Below are positions 56,294 to 64,000 of a DNA stretch of 64,000 bases, piece by piece; positions within the stretch are counted from its first letter, which is position 1; every line of letters starts with the position of its first letter. The notes beneath the pieces are model-generated. The model was not told where the DNA came from, did no database searches, and was given only the letters and a program-made list of their open reading frames with translations. Origin of the DNA: Mermis nigrescens (Eukaryota; Nematoda; Enoplea; Mermithida; Mermithidae); contig JAVLUZ010000596.1 of the NCBI GenBank assembly GCA_036768485.1, forward strand, positions 1 to 64,000, read 5' to 3'. The translations under genes and the position numbers were made by a program.

Positions 56294-57298
56294 AATTTGC
56301 TGATTTTCTGTGAAGTGATCAAGCTGTGATAAACCAGCCCCTGAATCACTAAAATCAAGATATTTTGAGCTCGGTCAAGCTGCGAAAATCTCTGAAATAA
56401 TAGGGAAACGCGCAGTTTTACCAAAATCAGTGTTTTTCAACATATTTAAGGAGGTTAAGCTGCGGTGAATCTCTAACTGGGTGAAGCGCAGCCTCTAAGC
56501 ACTTAAATAGAAAAACTGAGGATAACATATTTAATTCACACGTGTAAGCTTTTGAGATTGGGTAACTGTGGAAATCATCTCATAGGATTAAGTTGCCTTC
56601 GAGCCCAGCTTTAAGCGCCCTAAAAATCTCCAAGTTTTCGCGTTTGAATAATTAAAAGCGAAAAGAGGCGTGGAAAAGCCGATAAATTCGGATAAAGCAC
56701 GACCCTTAAATTAAAGTTAAAATTATTAAAGAGGCGTGAAATAGCCGATAAATAAATTGACCTTTAAAATTCATTTTTCTTCTGACCCTTTTACGTGATT
56801 TCGGCCAGAAGGTGCGCACAATTTTCCTACTGAATTCGTCCGGCCGGCGTTTTCAGCAATCCATTTTCCAACGTTCCAATAAATAATTAAAGTGTTTTCG
56901 GAGAGAAGGAAAAAAATCAAAAATTAAAGCTTTAAAATACGGATTCTAGTTCAGAAAGTTCCAACGAAGCAGTAAGCACGCAAAAAAGTGCTGAAAATTC
57001 TGAAATTTCTGATACTGAGTTTCAAAGTACTCTTGAGGCTCATCAGAGATTTTTATACTCAGTTCCCACCGAGACACCCGAAAAAATTCTCGAAGCTCAT
57101 CAAACATTTCTTAACGCGCTGTTTGAGAGTGAAATAGGACACCCAGCAGGCCAGAGTACCCCAACAAATCAATACTCTAATTTGAGTGCAAATATTTCGG
57201 AACTGGTGCGAAGAAGGGAACCTGTATTTTCCAAACCGGATATTCCATTAATTAAAAGATTTTTGGTTGAAAGATCGGAAAGACCTTTTACGAGAAAA

Positions 57299-59449
57299 AT
57301 GGCGAATGACAGTCAACAATTAGAAGACGCTTTCAGACGTGCTTTTGAAGTTTATGGCGCCCCATTAAACCAACAAATGAGAGAACTTAGGGACGTTGTA
57401 GAGCAAGGGAGTTTCGCTGCTCCAGCCACAGCAGGGGACCCTCTTCTACGGCTAGGTGCTTTAATGAATGCGAAATCGCCTAAGCCATTTTCCGGCGCTT
57501 TTGGAGAATCTTTTGGGGAATGGTTTAAACAGTTTCAAAAATCTTTGGTTTTACAAGGTGTTTCGAATGCCGATGATACTTATAAAATAGCATTTTTAGA
57601 GTCAAATTTTACCGCGACTGCTCTAGCTACTCTAACGGATATCATAAAAAGTCTTCAAAGTCCTAATTTTGATGATATCGTATACGAGCTCAAGCAGGCC
57701 TTCCCAGAGGGACGGGACTCTGATATTTATCAGGGGTTAATTTATGACGCGACTCAAAAGAGAACTGAAGCCGTCCTGGAATTTTCTGAAAGATTAAAAA
57801 AGCTTGCTAAATCAGCTTATCCCCAACTTTCAGAAGGAGACCGGGAATCCATCATAAAGCCTATATTTATACGAGGGCTTTTACCTAAAATTTATCAGGG
57901 GTTAAAATATCAGGAAACTGAATGCTTAAAAGATGCTATTAAAATGGCTGTTTACACTGAGCAGCAAGTTTTTCGTGAGCAAATACAGAATTACCCTACC
58001 TGTTCGGAATCTGCAGGTAAATCTAATTTGTCCGTTTTACCCTCAGCAGAAATGGACCAATCGATGCAGGAAATTCGTGCCTTGGTTGCCGAAACACGTC
58101 AACAGCAAGGCGCGAGAAATTGCATAAACTGCGGCGGTGGTGGTCATTGGGCGGCCGACTGTTATTTCGCCGTCGGAGGCCGTCGCGCTGCTGGAAATCG
58201 CAATAGGCCAGCCGTAGAGGGTAATAATAATTTTAATTCCAATAATTATCGCGGACGACCCTTAAACAACAATAATTCAAGCTACGATATGAATTATAAC
58301 AGACGGAATTTCAACCAAAATTCAAATTTTGGAAATAACAATTACAACAGAAGAGATTTAAATGGAAATTCAAACTTTAGGAATAATGTTAGACGAGAAA
58401 TTCAACTCGGAAATGGAAGAAATTTTGGATATGGTAATTCTCACGAAAATTTAAATAGACGTGATCCCTTGAACCGCCAGGGTAATCAAGGTTTAAGCGG
58501 GCAGAGATCGGAGGTGCGAAGCCCCAGGCCACGTTCTCGAACCCCCGAACTGTATGAAAATAATGGAAGAAGGGTTCAATTTTCGGATAATTCAAGAAGA
58601 TCGACAAATAATAATATTTCGAGCGAAAATTTAGAATTTCAGAAATCTGAGCAATGTGAACTTTTGGACATAGAAGATGAGGGACTGATCCCCCAGACCC
58701 CTAACTGTGGGCGAATTAACTTAAATGTCGCTTCAAACACAGGCCTGGCAAACGTTTTCGGCGGCAATGGTTTTGATTTACCGCCAGATTTTTACACGGA
58801 AGCGGCGCTCGAGGATATAAGGTACCTCTTCGAGCCGCCTGAACCCCAGGTCGGAGCGGCTTGGTCGTCATCGGACGACGAAAGCGACGAGTCCGATACG
58901 GACTACGCTGCTTTAGAAGCGGCTAATTTGGAGCGATACTACCAGCAATGGCGGGCCGAACACCAGTTTTTCTGGTATTATCGGGGACAGCTAGTCCCTT
59001 TCGCCAATTTCCCATGGGGACACCCCGCGAATGTGCTTAATGAGCTAGGATCGGAGTCTGAAAACGACACTTTTTCAGCGCCGACCAGCCGCCCCCCAAC
59101 ACCACGCAATCATCACCGCCACGCCCGCGGTCAACGTAATCAACGCCGCCAGACCCACGGCCAACGCAATTATCGTCGTCAGACCCGCGGCCAACGCAAT
59201 CATCGTCAACAGGCTCGAGGCCAACGCAATCATCGTCACCCCCGACGTGGCGCTGTTTGTGGGCGGTGCCCACTGCACTGCCACCAAGCAAACACGACAC
59301 CACAGGGCCCACCTGCAACCCCTCGCAGCCCGCCAACTGCCACACAGGATGCGCTCATTTCGCCCCCACTTTCGAACGACTTATCGCAGCCTGGAATAGC
59401 GGAGCCGAATGTCCGCCCTGCTTACGTCCGATGGGGACGTTACTCGGGT
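57299..59449 (+). other. Gag-like segment of the polyprotein
   Basis: N-terminal retrotransposon gag-type region: FSGAFGESFGEWFKQF, FLESNFTATALATL and VLEFSERLKKLAKSAYP show the capsid-like helical gag core (retrotrans_gag type) over residues about 60-200. A perfect C-x2-C-x4-H-x4-C zinc knuckle begins at 58121 (residues 275-288), for RNA binding. Then an Asn/Arg-rich stretch (residues about 300-440), an acidic stretch (WSSSDDESDESDTDY, about 521-535) and the Arg-rich decapeptide repeats. No protease lies directly behind it. Confidence 0.75.
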
Positions 59450-62400
59450 GAGAATATTTATCCAAACTGTATTTTCGTATTTTATTACTATATATATTAT
59501 TTCCTATTAAATGCGGAAACTTTGCTTAATCTAAATTACCTTTTTGCTATCGATTGTATTATTTATAGAAATACATGCACTCATATAAATTATTCCAACC
59601 TTTTTTTATATTTCACAAAATTTTTGCTCATTTTAAACAGTTGTCGATATCGGTCCAAAGGAAATAGTTGGAAAGCAAGCATTTTGAGCCAAAAATGGGC
59701 TATATACTATTTGGAGCCGATTTTGAAGATCTTAAGCATTTTAATTATACTCATTCTTAACTATAAATTAAATCTTACACAGTTTTCAGTGTGCATGCCA
59801 TTGTTTGTTTCCGTGTTAGTAGATTTTTGTGCATCTGCAGTTTATTTGCGTGTGATTAAGTTGCAAGATGAGAAAATTAGACGAAAAGATGAAAAATCAG
59901 TTGAGGCAAAACAGAACCAATATTTGTTGCCTCAATGGTGGTTTAGAACAAGCTTTGAGGATACAAGTTTCCATATTAATATTCAAAAAATCACTTCGAA
60001 TCTTGACCATTACGTCTTTTATAAGTTTTTGATCGGAAATAAACGAAGATTCACTGAAAAAGGCCGAATTTTCGATATTACCACTTCTTACAAACTCGCG
60101 ACCGAAAACAGGCAAAAACATATACAAAGTCTAAGTAATTTTGTTGTTTATAAATACCGAATCGCCTACAGGCAGAAAATTGTGAGTAGTCAAACTTTTG
60201 CCGATGTTGTTCCGGAAATTAATCAATTTTTTGGTTCAACAAAAAGGAGCTACCTTAAATGCCTTTTGGAAAATAAAGCGATGTTGCAAGAGAGTAACTG
60301 TGGAAACTTACATAAAACTCAATTTCGAGTGATGTCCGCTTTGCAGACGTATCCGAGTTTGAACCAGTCGAGGACGGCGGCGTTGGTGAACTCATGTTCA
60401 TTAACCTCGTCGAGTGCGACGACAACGTCATCCCAGCCGACCTCATCGATTTTGATGATGGGCCTGCGGCTAACGACTGCAATGAAACTCAGACCGAAAA
60501 GGCAGTCAATGTTTGAAAAGCTGTTTACTGCTTTGTACTTAAAATTTATTATTATGTACGATTATTCGAGCAATGCATTATTTAAGTTATTTAAAATTTT
60601 GCCTTTACTTTTAAAAGTATTTAATTTAGCAGAATTATCCTTACTTAGCGTGTACGTTATATTTAAAATATACTTTGCGTTTTACGTTTTTACTTTTCAT
60701 AAACGATTATCTATGCTCCATACTTTTAATTTATTTAAATTGTTGACGATATGCGATATTACATTTATTCTCATCCGCTCTTATTTATTTTATATTTATC
60801 GCGTTGCACTTAAATTACTTTATTCTGAACATGTACAACAAAGTAAAGTACTCGAAAATTCCAAAACAAATCAGAACTCTTTAATGAGGACGTTTTTTGT
60901 GATTTTCGTGCTTGCGAGTTTCATGAAAAGTGCCATGGGAGGCCGGGAGTTTCAAATTTGCGGGACAAGCCGCAGTGGACACCCCGTAAATTTGCCCCGC
61001 ACAGTACAGTGTGTTTTACCGGGAGGAGAACTACCGAGGCCGGAAAAACAAAATGTCACGATTTTTGTTCCAAGAATCGAGCCCAAAAGCGTTTTTGCTA
61101 TAAAATGCATGAAAATCTCTAGAGTGGTGTGTACCAACACCGGGTTTTTTGGCTCAAAAGGTATAATTTCAGATAAAACTGAAAGTGAGCCAGTTTCTTA
61201 TGAAACCTGCAAAAATTCGTATGACAATAGAGAATTTCAAGGAACCCCTTTAAAACAGGATAAAAGTGGATTTTTAACAACTGACCTAAAATTTGAATTT
61301 CAGTTTTCTTGGTGCTGCCGAGACGTATGCACATCGGTTACCAATTTTGTCATAGAAGAAGGTCAAGTTGCTAGCTGGACTGGATTGAGTATTATTTCAG
61401 ACTTGGGGGATGTAAGCTTGTGCCACCCTACCTATGGGAAATGCAAAAATTTAGAAAGCACTTTCCTCTGGTATGGCGGATTTTTCCAAGAAATTTGTCC
61501 CTTTATCCCCCGAGGCACTTTCCCCGCCTTGATTAGCGATAGGTACGTCGTTATAGACGACCTGCAGGCGGCTTTTCTGATAAAAGAGAAGTACAAAAAA
61601 TGTCACGAAATACGAAACGCTTTTATCTCAGAGCAGGGAGTTGTGGTAGGATTTAAGTCCGACCGAGAGATAGGCGCTTTACCCAATCATAAATTAGATG
61701 CGCCAAAAATCATCAAAATCGCGAAAGAAAAACTTGACCCTGTGAATTTAAAGCTAAATTACCTCGAAATCCGAATTTTTCAGGAAGAAATTTCGAGCTT
61801 TCGGAGAATTTGGTTAGAACTTTGTCACCAACTTCAACGAAGTTTAGATGTTATTTGGCAACTTCTTTATTTGGATCCCACTATTGGTGCCCGAGCATTT
61901 TTCCAAAGGACTGATTTAGTGGCAGACTTCACCGGCGACGCCCTAACAATTTGGAGCTGTCGGAAAGTCAATGTTTCTAAAGTTCATACCGATCATAAAA
62001 TAAACGGTACCTGCTATAAGTACTTACCTGTAGAGTACAATAAAGAAATGTGGTTCGTCCTTCCTGGGAGCAAGGATTTAGTGCATTTTTCGGAAACGAT
62101 TAATTGCTTACATAAAAAGATCGCAATTTTTCGAGATAAAAATAAATGGGTTACAGAACATGGCTTAATTCATGTTTCAGAGGTACCATTAGAGCTAAAC
62201 TGGAAAGAAAATTTTAGCCTATTCCAGTTTAATACGCCAGTAGTCTTCCACGACCATTTAGCGGCTGGTGAACCAACTTTCGGGCTTTTTCGGAATTATC
62301 TCTATAAAACCGAAAGATTAGAAAAAACATTGCATCGACTATTAGACTACACATCGGAAATGTCATTGCAACCAAGTGTAATTCGCGAAACACTAATAGG

Positions 62401-64000
62401 GGCCGGAACAGAGGTCAAGACTGTGGTCCAAAGTGCCGAAAATGCGATGGAAAAACTAATTACTGCAAGTCAAAATAGTTTTTCCACTAATTTCAATTCT
62501 TTATTAAAAGGACCAGTGCAATTGTTAATAAACTTTTTAATAATTGTATTAATTCTCGCAATCATTGCCTATTTTGCTTATTTATATATAAGTCAAAAAC
62601 GCTCTGCAACAATGTATGCGTCTCCCAACGTTTCAACATCTACCCCCAGTGGATTAGGCGAAGCATTAAGGCGCATTATAAAACCACAGCGAATATTATT
62701 GCCACTTAAGCAGGGCCGACGAAAAGTCACTTGGACAAGGACTTCCGGAGCACCCGGAGAATCCTCGGCCAGCATATTAACTGTGGCAACAGCGAGTAAA
62801 ACACATGAATACACATTGCAAGTCAACGTAATATTAAATGACGAAATAGTAGTCTTAGCAATGTTAGACACGGGAGCCGTCTATTCCCTATTAGATCTAA
62901 AAATTGCAAACAAATTGCCAAATTTGCGAGTGTATAAAAGTTCTATTCGCCCAATAGCAGCAAATGGAGGTGAAATAGAGATTTTAGGGTCAACAGTAAT
63001 AACAGTTTCAGCTTACGATGTGAAAGAAACAATTTTAGTCCACATTCAAAAAGATTGTGCTGCAGAATTACTCTTAGGCTCAAATTTTCTGTCTAGATTC
63101 AAAAACATTAACCTTAGTCTGGAAAAATCTACTATAAAACTTCGAGATGTTACAATGCCGTATCAAGGAATCACCTACCGCCCACCAGAGACGAGAAGCA
63201 CAATAGTGCTCGAATCTGATGAGACTATTTCATCTCGATCAGTTCAAACAATAATGGCAAGAACACCAAACAATTATCGGCCTGGGACTCAAGTTGTGTT
63301 CGACCCAAAAAACAGCCAATACGACGATAATGTTTATTATGCGCATTCTATCTGCACTGTGCTAGAGAATGGTACAATACCCATCCAGGCCTTGAACCCT
63401 AATACATATAATGTCAAGTTATATGCAAACACGCGGTTAGGAACAATAAACACGTATTTAGAGAATGTAGTAAATGTAGTGCAAGATCAAGGAAATACAG
63501 CAACGAATGCTGTGATAGGCAGTAACGTGGACAAATTTAGGCGATGGATCGAATATAATGCCGATGTTTCGCCATTGTTAAATAAAACTGAGCAGGCTGA
63601 AATAATAAATCTGCTCTCTAAATATCCAAATCTGTACGCTCTTGATGATATGGACTCTGGGAAAACAGATTTAGTCAGACATGCAATAGATACGGATAAA
63701 AATTTACCTGTCCATAAACACCCTTATCGTACTTCACCTGCAGAGAAAGAAATCATTATAAGGGAAATAAGAGCACTAGAAAATAAAGACATAATTCGAC
63801 CCAGCGTTTCACCCTGGTCGACAAATATCGTTTTAGTACGGAAAAAGGATGGAAAGCACCGAATGTGTATAGATTTTAGGGGCGTGAACAATATTACCAA
63901 GAAAAACGTATATCCATTACCTCGGATAGACGATATTCTAGACACCCTAAATGGAATGAAGTATTTTACAACACTCGACCAAGCTAATGCATATCACTCA
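57299..64000 (+). CDS. Gag-Env-Pro-Pol single open reading frame (incomplete at 3' end)
   Basis: One frame of 2,234 codons from the first in-frame ATG (57299) to the window end, without a stop. The frame is open further upstream to 56936, so a non-AUG or spliced start is possible. Order: gag-like (residues 1 to about 717), hydrophobic linker (about 718-1195), envelope-like glycoprotein (about 1196-1767), protease with DTGA (Asp at residue 1857), reverse transcriptase with KKDGKHRMCIDFRGVN (from 2182) and YPLPRIDD (2205). I followed the frame line by line from 58900 to 62880 and confirmed phase at the knuckle, ectodomain, DTGA and RT motifs. Typical gypsy elements have gag and pol in adjacent or overlapping frames, and env, when present, after pol in its own ORF. 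Here env precedes pro. Expression could be as one membrane-spanning polyprotein or through spliced RNAs. Confidence 0.85.
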   Translation, partial: MANDSQQLEDAFRRAFEVYGAPLNQQMRELRDVVEQGSFAAPATAGDPLLRLGALMNAKSPKPFSGAFGESFGEWFKQFQKSLVLQGVSNADDTYKIAFLESNFTATALATLTDIIKSLQSPNFDDIVYELKQAFPEGRDSDIYQGLIYDATQKRTEAVLEFSERLKKLAKSAYPQLSEGDRESIIKPIFIRGLLPKIYQGLKYQETECLKDAIKMAVYTEQQVFREQIQNYPTCSESAGKSNLSVLPSAEMDQSMQEIRALVAETRQQQGARNCINCGGGGHWAADCYFAVGGRRAAGNRNRPAVEGNNNFNSNNYRGRPLNNNNSSYDMNYNRRNFNQNSNFGNNNYNRRDLNGNSNFRNNVRREIQLGNGRNFGYGNSHENLNRRDPLNRQGNQGLSGQRSEVRSPRPRSRTPELYENNGRRVQFSDNSRRSTNNNISSENLEFQKSEQCELLDIEDEGLIPQTPNCGRINLNVASNTGLANVFGGNGFDLPPDFYTEAALEDIRYLFEPPEPQVGAAWSSSDDESDESDTDYAALEAANLERYYQQWRAEHQFFWYYRGQLVPFANFPWGHPANVLNELGSESENDTFSAPTSRPPTPRNHHRHARGQRNQRRQTHGQRNYRRQTRGQRNHRQQARGQRNHRHPRRGAVCGRCPLHCHQANTTPQGPPATPRSPPTATQDALISPPLSNDLSQPGIAEPNVRPAYVRWGRYSGENIYPNCIFVFYYYIYYFLLNAETLLNLNYLFAIDCIIYRNTCTHINYSNLFLYFTKFLLILNSCRYRSKGNSWKASILSQKWAIYYLEPILKILSILIILILNYKLNLTQFSVCMPLFVSVLVDFCASAVYLRVIKLQDEKIRRKDEKSVEAKQNQYLLPQWWFRTSFEDTSFHINIQKITSNLDHYVFYKFLIGNKRRFTEKGRIFDITTSYKLATENRQKHIQSLSNFVVYKYRIAYRQKIVSSQTFADVVPEINQFFGSTKRSYLKCLLENKAMLQESNCGNLHKTQFRVMSALQTYPSLNQSRTAALVNSCSLTSSSATTTSSQPTSSILMMGLRLTTAMKLRPKRQSMFEKLFTALYLKFIIMYDYSSNALFKLFKILPLLLKVFNLAELSLLSVYVIFKIYFAFYVFTFHKRLSMLHTFNLFKLLTICDITFILIRSYLFYIYRVALKLLYSEHVQQSKVLENSKTNQNSLMRTFFVIFVLASFMKSAMGGREFQICGTSRSGHPVNLPRTVQCVLPGGELPRPEKQNVTIFVPRIEPKSVFAIKCMKISRVVCTNTGFFGSKGIISDKTESEPVSYETCKNSYDNREFQGTPLKQDKSGFLTTDLKFEFQFSWCCRDVCTSVTNFVIEEGQVASWTGLSIISDLGDVSLCHPTYGKCKNLESTFLWYGGFFQEICPFIPRGTFPALISDRYVVIDDLQAAFLIKEKYKKCHEIRNAFISEQGVVVGFKSDREIGALPNHKLDAPKIIKIAKEKLDPVNLKLNYLEIRIFQEEISSFRRIWLELCHQLQRSLDVIWQLLYLDPTIGARAFFQRTDLVADFTGDALTIWSCRKVNVSKVHTDHKINGTCYKYLPVEYNKEMWFVLPGSKDLVHFSETINCLHKKIAIFRDKNKWVTEHGLIHVSEVPLELNWKENFSLFQFNTPVVFHDHLAAGEPTFGLFRNYLYKTERLEKTLHRLLDYTSEMSLQPSVIRETLIGAGTEVKTVVQSAENAMEKLITASQNSFSTNFNSLLKGPVQLLINFLIIVLILAIIAYFAYLYISQKRSATMYASPNVSTSTPSGLGEALRRIIKPQRILLPLKQGRRKVTWTRTSGAPGESSASILTVATASKTHEYTLQVNVILNDEIVVLAMLDTGAVYSLLDLKIANKLPNLRVYKSSIRPIAANGGEIEILGSTVITVSAYDVKETILVHIQKDCAAELLLGSNFLSRFKNINLSLEKSTIKLRDVTMPYQGITYRPPETRSTIVLESDETISSRSVQTIMARTPNNYRPGTQVVFDPKNSQYDDNVYYAHSICTVLENGTIPIQALNPNTYNVKLYANTRLGTINTYLENVVNVVQDQGNTATNAVIGSNVDKFRRWIEYNADVSPLLNKTEQAEIINLLSKYPNLYALDDMDSGKTDLVRHAIDTDKNLPVHKHPYRTSPAEKEIIIREIRALENKDIIRPSVSPWSTNIVLVRKKDGKHRMCIDFRGVNNITKKNVYPLPRIDDILDTLNGMKYFTTLDQANAYHS
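59110..59250 (+). repeat. 30-bp tandem coding repeat (RGQRNxRRQT)
   Basis: Four and a half in-frame copies of a decapeptide of the form RGQRN-x-RRQT, rich in Arg, Gln, Asn and His (residues about 604-651). Likely nucleic-acid-binding or self-associating. Both strands are open across this segment, a side effect of codon choice (CAACGCAATCATCGT). Confidence 0.7.
59450..60883 (+). other. Hydrophobic linker between gag and envelope-like parts
   Basis: About 478 codons, AT-rich, with no stop in the gag frame. Strongly hydrophobic segments at residues about 724-757, 812-850 and 1078-1178 look membrane-spanning. Between them is a basic, aromatic domain (QWWFRTSF, YKFLIGNKRRF, FVVYKYRIAYRQK). 60316-60516 has a second open frame. 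A GTGAGA donor-like site lies at the start (59450). No family rec­ognised. It could be a multi-pass membrane domain, or partly an intron kept in frame. Confidence 0.5.
60316..60516 (+). other. Overlapping alternative-frame acidic segment
   Basis: In the frame one base ahead of the polyprotein, 60316-60513 is open for 66 codons and encodes a strongly acidic peptide (DVRFADVSEFEPVEDGG, ECDDNVIPADLIDFDD), closed by TGA at 60514. Its codons show a clear purine-N-pyrimidine pattern, whereas the polyprotein frame reads as a Ser/Thr low-complexity run here. This suggests the alternative frame is, or was, translated, perhaps through a spliced message. Confidence 0.4.
60884..62599 (+). other. Envelope-like glycoprotein segment
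   Basis: Begins at an internal ATG (60884) with a textbook signal peptide (basic start, FFVIFVLASF core, small residues before the likely cleavage site at about residue 1214). An ectodomain of about 520 residues follows with about 16 cysteines, including a CC pair, and several N-glycosylation sequons. Then comes a helix-prone amphipathic stretch and a membrane anchor LLINFLIIVLILAIIAYFAY (residues 1742-1761) with a short basic tail. This is the architecture of a type I viral fusion or envelope protein. I do not recognise the specific family, and no furin site or fusion peptide was assigned. It continues without a stop into the protease. Confidence 0.65.
62600..64000 (+). other. Protease and reverse transcriptase segment (pol, incomplete)
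   Basis: Retroviral-type aspartic protease: VVLAMLDTGAVYSLLD with the catalytic Asp at 62867, then the flap region and the ELLLGSNFLSRF block (about 63067) that precedes the protease C-terminus. The RT begins with a DLVRHAIDT ... PYRTSPAEKEII lead-in (63671-63750), IIRPSVSPWSTNIVLVRKKDGK (63791), CIDFRGVNNIT and YPLPRIDDILD, then the start of motif A (FTTLDQANAYH) at the window end. The RT type is Ty3/gypsy. The catalytic YxDD, RNase H and integrase lie beyond the edge. Confidence 0.9.

Larger units (their letters stand above)
54869..64000 (+). mobile_element. Ty3/gypsy-type LTR retrotransposon with internal env, truncated by window edge
   Basis: The 5' LTR (54869-55918) is followed by a primer-binding site, a 1-kb leader and one long open frame containing gag, envelope-like, protease and reverse transcriptase parts. 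It inserted into the Polinton-like subterminal repeats at 54868, where a second ACCTTGYRCCCT unit is cut. The internal frame is undamaged, so the insertion is young compared with all other coding sequence here. RNase H, integrase and 3' LTR would lie beyond 64000. Confidence 0.85.

Noticed and set aside
59037..59345. A 102-codon minus-strand frame rich in Asp, Val and Gly
   Set aside because: It is the complement of the Arg-rich coding repeat and exists only because of codon choice there.

Overview
This window is eukaryotic, AT-rich, and made almost entirely of transposable elements and their remains. I see no confident host gene and no prokaryotic feature. Polinton/Maverick elements, hAT, PIF/Harbinger and mariner-type elements, introns of 55-58 bp, and an LTR promoter with a TATA box and a TCAGT initiator fit an invertebrate, probably an arthropod with a repeat-rich genome. 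The species is not identifiable from the sequence.

Layout. 0-8 kb holds repeat debris: MITEs, a decayed Polinton integrase tail (-), clusters of CTTGTAAG-like palindromes, and a hAT transposase remnant. From about 8.14 kb a Polinton-like terminus is followed by a protein-primed DNA polymerase B gene (+) with N-terminal C2H2 fingers. That gene is cut at 10494 by a second Polinton (10495-26694, 16.2 kb, near-perfect 6-bp duplication) and resumes at 26.7 kb, ending at 29776. The inner Polinton carries a decayed PolB of a different lineage (-) and, divergently, a small multi-exon PC4-like gene (+).

29.8-34.5 kb holds a hAT transposase pseudogene, a tRNA-SINE candidate and MITEs. 34.5-51.3 kb is a Polinton virion module (+): penton-like remnant, small hydrophobic pVI-like protein, double jelly-roll major capsid protein, then a second PC4-like gene. 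That last gene is split by an 11.3-kb Harbinger element (39170-50516, TCT duplication), itself split by a second Harbinger, which contains a hAT, which contains another hAT.

51.4-54.9 kb has a small minus-strand spliced gene, an inverted-repeat element with a MITE inside a MITE, and another Polinton-like end. An LTR retrotransposon starts at 54869 and runs off the window.

A G-rich hAT-type MITE family of about 260 bp recurs at least sixteen times and interrupts several of the genes above; most complete copies have recognisable 8-bp target duplications.

The most unusual object is the LTR element. One uninterrupted frame of 2,234 codons, still open at the window edge, encodes in order a gag with a CCHC knuckle, an Arg-rich repeat, a hydrophobic linker, a complete envelope-like glycoprotein (signal peptide, Cys-rich ectodomain, C-terminal membrane anchor), then an aspartic protease and a Ty3/gypsy reverse transcriptase. 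Envelope genes of such elements normally sit after pol.
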